The notes under the pieces were generated by a model, which was not told where the DNA came from, ran no database searches, and worked only from the letters and a program-made list of their open reading frames with translations. DNA of 64,000 nucleotides from Pseudoneobacillus sp052180215. GTDB lineage: Bacteria > Bacillota > Bacilli > Bacillales > Cytobacillaceae. The translations under genes and the position numbers were made by a program. Numbering within the stretch: position 1 is the stretch's first letter; each line of letters opens with the position of its first letter. Positions 59,943-64,000 of this stretch are shown piece by piece. Location: contig NZ_CP197471.1 in assembly GCF_052180215.1 (NCBI RefSeq), positions 3,320,001 to 3,384,000 on the forward strand. Reading direction: 5' to 3'.

Positions 59943-61826
59943 CTATACATGGAACTTTTTTTGATAATGGGCTAAGGCGAGTAACGGAAAGATATAGCGA
60001 TAGCTATGATAGTGGATATAGAAATCACCACCCATTGCCTGGCCTTTTGGATAGGTTATGGTCCACTCTTGCAGTTGTTTCCGATTGACTAAAAATTTAA
60101 CTCCAGCTTCAATCTCAGGCGTCACAACTTTAGAAGCAGCTATCAGTGCATCGACTGCCCAGGCAGTGTGGGTTAACGTACTTACTCCAAGAGGAATGTA
60201 TTTGTTATTAATATCACTTTTACAGGATTCCCCCCAGCCGCCATCCACATTTTGGATTTTCTTTAACCATTCGACCCCTTTTTGAATGGATCTATGGTTG
60301 GAAGGGATTCGGACTGCTTTTAGCCCCGTGATTGCCGCCCAAGTACCGTATATATAACAAATTCCCCATCGTCCATACCACGAACCATCCTTTTCTTGGT
60401 TTTTCTCAAGCCATTTGACTGCCTTTTTAATAGATGAATGATTGATAGACATTTTAGTATACTTACCCAAAAACTCTAATGTTCTACCAGTCAAATCTGC
60501 ACTACTTGGGTCAGTTAATAAATATTTAGCACCTTCAATGGGCAATAAATTGATAATAGATTTATTGACATTTTTTTCAAAAGCTGCCCATCCACCATCA
60601 TCATTTTGCATCGAAATCAACCACTTTAACCCTTTGTCCCAAGCTTCTCTAATAGATGGGTTATGTGCAGTTTCCTGTGAGAGCGATCTAAGAACGGCAG
60701 TTGTATCATCTATATCAGGATTTATGGTATTAATCTCAGAGAATCCCCACCCTCCAGGGAGACTTTGAGGATTATGAATAGCCCAGTCACCATATTGGTG
60801 ATGTTGCTTCTTTAGCAAATATTGGTTTGCCCTTTTTATAACGGGATCAGAGGTGGCAACACCTGCCCTTTGCATTGCAAAGCTAATTAAAGAGGTATTC
60901 CAAACAGTAGCTGTTGTATATTGAATATGGAAATGATCGTTAATGGTCGTTTTCATTCTTTTTAATCCGTCGACGGCTTTTAATATGAGAGGATCGCGAT
61001 TTGAATATCCTAAAGAGAGCAATGCGAATATCATCAGAAAAGTAGAACTGAAATAACTATAGAATGTTCCATCCTTTTCAATTCTATTTAACATGTACTG
61101 TTTACCTTGTTCTATCGCATAAGCATGAATTTCCCCTGGTAATCCGACCAAATTCTTTATTACATCTTTTAGATAGATATAAATAGCTTTCCATTCCCCT
61201 GACCTTTCCCATTCTAAGGAAATATCTTTATTAGATAAAAATAAATTTTTCAGATCGGGGCTTTTTGAAGTTTTTTTACTATATTTTTTATCCGCTACTA
61301 TCATAATTGGAACGAGATTGGCCCTTCCATACACAGAAAAGTCATAAAAATTAATAGGAAAGGTGGTAGGAAGTAAGAGGATTTCAATCGGGATAGGAAA
61401 AAAGGTTGGCCAGGGATATTGATTAGTTAAAGCTAACATTACTTTTGTAAACATATGACACTTTTCAATTCCACCATTTTTTAAAATAAAACGTTTAGCT
61501 GCTAGCATTCGTTTATCATTGTTATTTACATACCCGGAATAAAGTAAAGAGTAATAGGCTTCAACAGTTGCAGTTAAATTCCCCTCTTCTTCATCATAGT
61601 AGAGCTTCCAGGCACCATTTGTCTCCTGTTTATTCAATATTCGTTCTACAAGCTGTTTCACTAACTCTTCATCATCAACTTCAAGTGTCCGCAATAAAAT
61701 GATCATATAGGCATCAGTTGATATTCCTGTTTCAAACGGATAATTCCAGGAACCATCAACATCTTGATCTTTTTTTAGAATGTCTATGATTCGATCCATT
61801 TCATTTTTAATATTTTTACGATGCAT
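59943..61826 (-). CDS. sqhC: Squalene-hopene/sporulenol-type terpene cyclase
   Basis: 627 aa, family size. The protonating DxDD motif is D371-I-D-D374 in NPDIDDTTAVLRSL, and several QW repeats are visible (QEKDGSWYGRWG, QNVDGGWGES, QDVDGSWNYP). In B. subtilis the homologue makes sporulenol from tetraprenyl-beta-curcumene, a spore membrane lipid; the hopene route is the alternative, and sequence alone does not decide. The ATG at 61826 follows GGGGAG. Next to it, divergently, is a DUF2515 gene. In B. subtilis sqhC is far from rpsD, so it sits in an unusual place here. Confidence 0.9.
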   Translation of the reverse strand: MHRKNIKNEMDRIIDILKKDQDVDGSWNYPFETGISTDAYMIILLRTLEVDDEELVKQLVERILNKQETNGAWKLYYDEEEGNLTATVEAYYSLLYSGYVNNNDKRMLAAKRFILKNGGIEKCHMFTKVMLALTNQYPWPTFFPIPIEILLLPTTFPINFYDFSVYGRANLVPIMIVADKKYSKKTSKSPDLKNLFLSNKDISLEWERSGEWKAIYIYLKDVIKNLVGLPGEIHAYAIEQGKQYMLNRIEKDGTFYSYFSSTFLMIFALLSLGYSNRDPLILKAVDGLKRMKTTINDHFHIQYTTATVWNTSLISFAMQRAGVATSDPVIKRANQYLLKKQHHQYGDWAIHNPQSLPGGWGFSEINTINPDIDDTTAVLRSLSQETAHNPSIREAWDKGLKWLISMQNDDGGWAAFEKNVNKSIINLLPIEGAKYLLTDPSSADLTGRTLEFLGKYTKMSINHSSIKKAVKWLEKNQEKDGSWYGRWGICYIYGTWAAITGLKAVRIPSNHRSIQKGVEWLKKIQNVDGGWGESCKSDINNKYIPLGVSTLTHTAWAVDALIAASKVVTPEIEAGVKFLVNRKQLQEWTITYPKGQAMGGDFYIHYHSYRYIFPLLALAHYQKKFHV

Positions 61827-61911
61827 TTTCTCACTCCCCTTAAAACCTGTTCCGTACCTTATACATATTCCTTATTTGTTTCCTAAATACAAAAAGGTGG
61901 TGAAAAATCTG

Positions 61912-63048
61912 ATGTGTCCTTTAGGAAAAAATAGGTTAACCCGTTTATCAAAACATCTTATGGAAATCAAAAATGAATTAAAAAATAAGAAACCTATTTT
62001 CATAGATGAAAAAAAGTTAAGCGAGAATGATCAACGCCTTATAGAAAGGATTAGAAAAATAACAACTGAAAATAATCTTAATAATATTGTAAGAACAAAA
62101 GCCTATCTAGAGTTTTATCAAAAATATCCTGAAATTCACTGGTCATTTTTAGCACATATGGTTTCAAGAAACGGCGGTTGGAATATGACAGATTTAGAGG
62201 GAGAATACTTATCTAGATTACTAAGCAGATCATCCAGGCAAGCATTTTTTTCTTTTCTAGAGAGAGGAAACTGGCTCATTTTTCAAGATGCGTATCCACA
62301 ATTATTACTTTACGAAGAAAGTCTAAGAAGCAGAAAAAACTACTTTTATTTACTTCCCTTTTTAAATATTTCTTTATTTATGGAGACTATATGGAATCAT
62401 TATTGGATAAAGAAAGACCCCAATATTTTGACAATCGGCCTCATTGTAAATGAACAAAATTATATAGAGGAACGGGTTGTTCAGAATCCGCTTTTAAAAG
62501 AAAAAGTATTTAATTCAATTGAATTTAAAATCCAAGACTTATTATCGTTTAATCAAATTCTTTTGCCATATGAACAGAATAATAAGGTGAGGTTCTTAGG
62601 ACAGACGGTCCATCATTTCGATTCACTCCATGAACGAATTTTGATAGGAAAAAGATTATACAACCTCCTTTTTCAATCAGAAGATATTGCTAACAGCGTG
62701 CTTCACTGGGCCATACAAAATCCGCACACAGCCTCTCGTAAGGATTACTGGCCTAATTTATTTAATGATATCAAGGAAGGAGTTCCAGGACTTGAATCAG
62801 TGCTTAAAGTAAATCAATGTAAACTGATTCCTGGGTCAATGCGACTCTATAGTCCCAGATTAGAGATTGTGTGGAAAAATGTTCATCATAAACAAGCAGA
62901 ACCAGGTGACTGGTTTAAAGATTGGAAAGTGGTTGAATATTTAATGTATACAGATGAAAATATCAATGGAGATATAATGAGTGACTATTGTCAAACTTTA
63001 GAAAAACTTGATCTTACTACTGCTGCAAAAAAGGTTATTTTCGATTAG
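61912..63048 (+). CDS. DUF2515 family protein (YppC-like)
   Basis: 378-aa hydrophilic protein. It has the family features SFLAHMVSRNGGWNMTDLEG, an aromatic middle (LEYQKYP-type helices, NYFYLLPFLNISLFMETIW) and the C-terminal SMRLYSPRLEIVWKNVHHKQ. The function is not known. I recall the B. subtilis homologue as YppC, which lies elsewhere. The ATG at 61912 is taken as start, with AAAGGTGG upstream; two GTG codons just before are possible. It is divergent from sqhC, with only 85 bases between, so the two may share control. Confidence 0.75.
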   Translation: MCPLGKNRLTRLSKHLMEIKNELKNKKPIFIDEKKLSENDQRLIERIRKITTENNLNNIVRTKAYLEFYQKYPEIHWSFLAHMVSRNGGWNMTDLEGEYLSRLLSRSSRQAFFSFLERGNWLIFQDAYPQLLLYEESLRSRKNYFYLLPFLNISLFMETIWNHYWIKKDPNILTIGLIVNEQNYIEERVVQNPLLKEKVFNSIEFKIQDLLSFNQILLPYEQNNKVRFLGQTVHHFDSLHERILIGKRLYNLLFQSEDIANSVLHWAIQNPHTASRKDYWPNLFNDIKEGVPGLESVLKVNQCKLIPGSMRLYSPRLEIVWKNVHHKQAEPGDWFKDWKVVEYLMYTDENINGDIMSDYCQTLEKLDLTTAAKKVIFD

Positions 63049-63073
63049 TTCTTTCCCAGTTATAAAGGTATAA

Positions 63074-63099
63074 AAAAATCCCCTTTTTAGGGGATTTTT
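63074..63099. terminator. Bidirectional terminator between DUF2515 gene and tyrS
   Basis: 10-bp stem AAAAATCCCC/GGGGATTTTT with a 6-base loop, flanked by A-run and T-run. Confidence 0.85.
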
Positions 63100-63106
63100 C
63101 TATTCA

Positions 63107-64000
63107 TTAATCTACGTAATTGATAAGATGGTATTTCTTCTTTCCTCTTCTAATGATCGTAAATTGGCCTTCAATGCGATCCTTTTCATCCACCACATAA
63201 TCTACTTGGGTTACCTTCTCCCCATTTAAAGAAACAGCTCCGTTTGTAATATCTTCTCTTGCTTGACGCTTTGAAGGACTGATACCCGCAGCTACTAAAA
63301 GATCTACTAAGGTAATTTCTTCACCCGTTGAATGATTGTAGGAAGGAACATCTTTAAAGCCCTGTTTAATTTCGGTAGCAGAAAGTTTTTTCACATCACC
63401 GCTAAATAGCGCATCTGTAATTTTAATAGCTTGAGCTAATGCCTCTTCACCATGAATAAGACGTGTCATTTCTTCAGCTAAAGTCTTTTGAGCCTTGCGT
63501 AGGTGAGGTTCTTCCTGTACAGATACTTCTAAGGCTTCAATTTCTTCTCGTGATAAGAATGTAAAATATTTAAGGTATTTGATTACATCAGCATCAGCCG
63601 TATTAATCCAGAACTGGTAGAACTCGTATGGTGTTGTTTTCTCAGGATCCAGCCAAACTGCGCCACTTTCTGTTTTCCCAAATTTTGTACCGTCGGACTT
63701 TGTCACTAATGGAATTGTCATCCCGTAAGCTTTTGATCCTTCAGGAAGCATTTTTCGAATTAATTCTAAACCTGTCGTAATATTTCCCCACTGGTCACTA
63801 CCACCAATTTGTAATTTACATTGAAGGTTTTCGTATAAATGTTTAAAATCCATTCCTTGCATAATCGTGTAAGTAAATTCAGTAAAAGAAATACCTGTTT
63901 CCAAACGAGTTGCAATCGTTTCTTTGGATAACATGTAATTGATTCCGATATGCTTTCCGTAATCACGAAGGAAAGTAATCATATTCATCGGCGCTGTCCA
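63107..64000 (-). CDS. tyrS: Tyrosyl-tRNA synthetase, C-terminal part (cut by window edge)
   Basis: About 298 codons are visible. The N-terminal Rossmann part with the HIGH motif is outside. Present are the class I KMSKS equivalent KFGKTESG, the substrate-binding CKLQIGGSDQWGNITTGLELI, the helical anticodon domain, and the C-terminal S4-type RNA-binding domain (SPSKRQAREDITNGAVSLNG). The frame continues unbroken to 64000. Any T-box leader would lie upstream of the window. In B. subtilis tyrS follows rpsD directly. Confidence 0.97.
   Translation of the reverse strand, partial: WTAPMNMITFLRDYGKHIGINYMLSKETIATRLETGISFTEFTYTIMQGMDFKHLYENLQCKLQIGGSDQWGNITTGLELIRKMLPEGSKAYGMTIPLVTKSDGTKFGKTESGAVWLDPEKTTPYEFYQFWINTADADVIKYLKYFTFLSREEIEALEVSVQEEPHLRKAQKTLAEEMTRLIHGEEALAQAIKITDALFSGDVKKLSATEIKQGFKDVPSYNHSTGEEITLVDLLVAAGISPSKRQAREDITNGAVSLNGEKVTQVDYVVDEKDRIEGQFTIIRRGKKKYHLINYVD

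Overview
The window is chromosomal DNA of an endospore-forming Bacillaceae bacterium (low-GC Firmicute). The gene order follows the polA to tyrS segment of Bacillus subtilis almost gene for gene, and sporulation genes are present (ytrH, ytrI, ytfJ, sspA, refZ, sqhC). I see no phage, plasmid, insertion sequence, CRISPR, tRNA or rRNA. It is mostly a core region with small accessory insertions.

Layout. 1-6.2 kb: polA (cut by the window edge), an hflK-hflC pair that interrupts the usual polA-phoR junction, and phoPR. 6.3-10.5 kb: a MaoC-like hydratase and the TCA-cycle cluster citZ-icd-mdh. 10.9-16.1 kb: ytwI, ytvI, fxsA, pyk and pfkA. 16.5-20.3 kb: accA, accD, a FadR-type GntR regulator and malic enzyme ytsJ. 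20.5-31.2 kb: dnaE, ytrHI, nrnA, ytpI, ytoI, a small membrane gene, ytkL, an M24 peptidase and ald. 31.3-36.7 kb is the most accessory part: an NCS1 permease, a 49-codon gene, a universal stress protein, an orphan gene, a GNAT, a free-standing VWA-like protein, moaB and an EcsC-family gene. 36.7-48.6 kb: ackA, ytxK, tpx, ytfJ, ytfI, yteJ, sppA, NAD kinase 2, rarD, ytcJ, ytcI and sspA. 48.6-64 kb: thiI-nifZ, ezrA, hisJ, refZ, ytsP, a tandem-repeat array, a methionine gamma-lyase, the diguanylate cyclase dgcP, rpsD, then sqhC and a DUF2515 gene inserted before tyrS (cut by the right edge).

How the genes work together. Central carbon flow dominates: glycolysis exit (pfkA, pyk), TCA entry (citZ, icd, mdh), malate to pyruvate (ytsJ), malonyl-CoA formation (accDA), and overflow or salvage of acetate and amino acids (ackA, ytcI, ald, megL). 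Sites matching the CcpA cre consensus lie before citZ, maoC and megL, and near-consensus sites lie before ackA, pfkA and ald. Two identical palindromes of the form TGGTCNGACCA lie before ytsJ-gntR and before accDA, which suggests that the FadR-type protein controls both malic enzyme and acetyl-CoA carboxylase.

Non-coding structure worth attention: a three-copy dispersed hairpin of about 120 bp with compensatory base changes in its stem; an eight-unit array of 52-bp repeats, each with a 10-bp inverted repeat; a second, MITE-like repeat family at two loci; a structured rpsD leader; and an inverted repeat that would bury the sspA start codon only in read-through transcripts. I found no clear new multi-gene defence or biosynthetic system. 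The strongest candidates for something undescribed are the GntR-ytsJ-accDA regulon, the two structured repeat families and the free-standing VWA-like protein.
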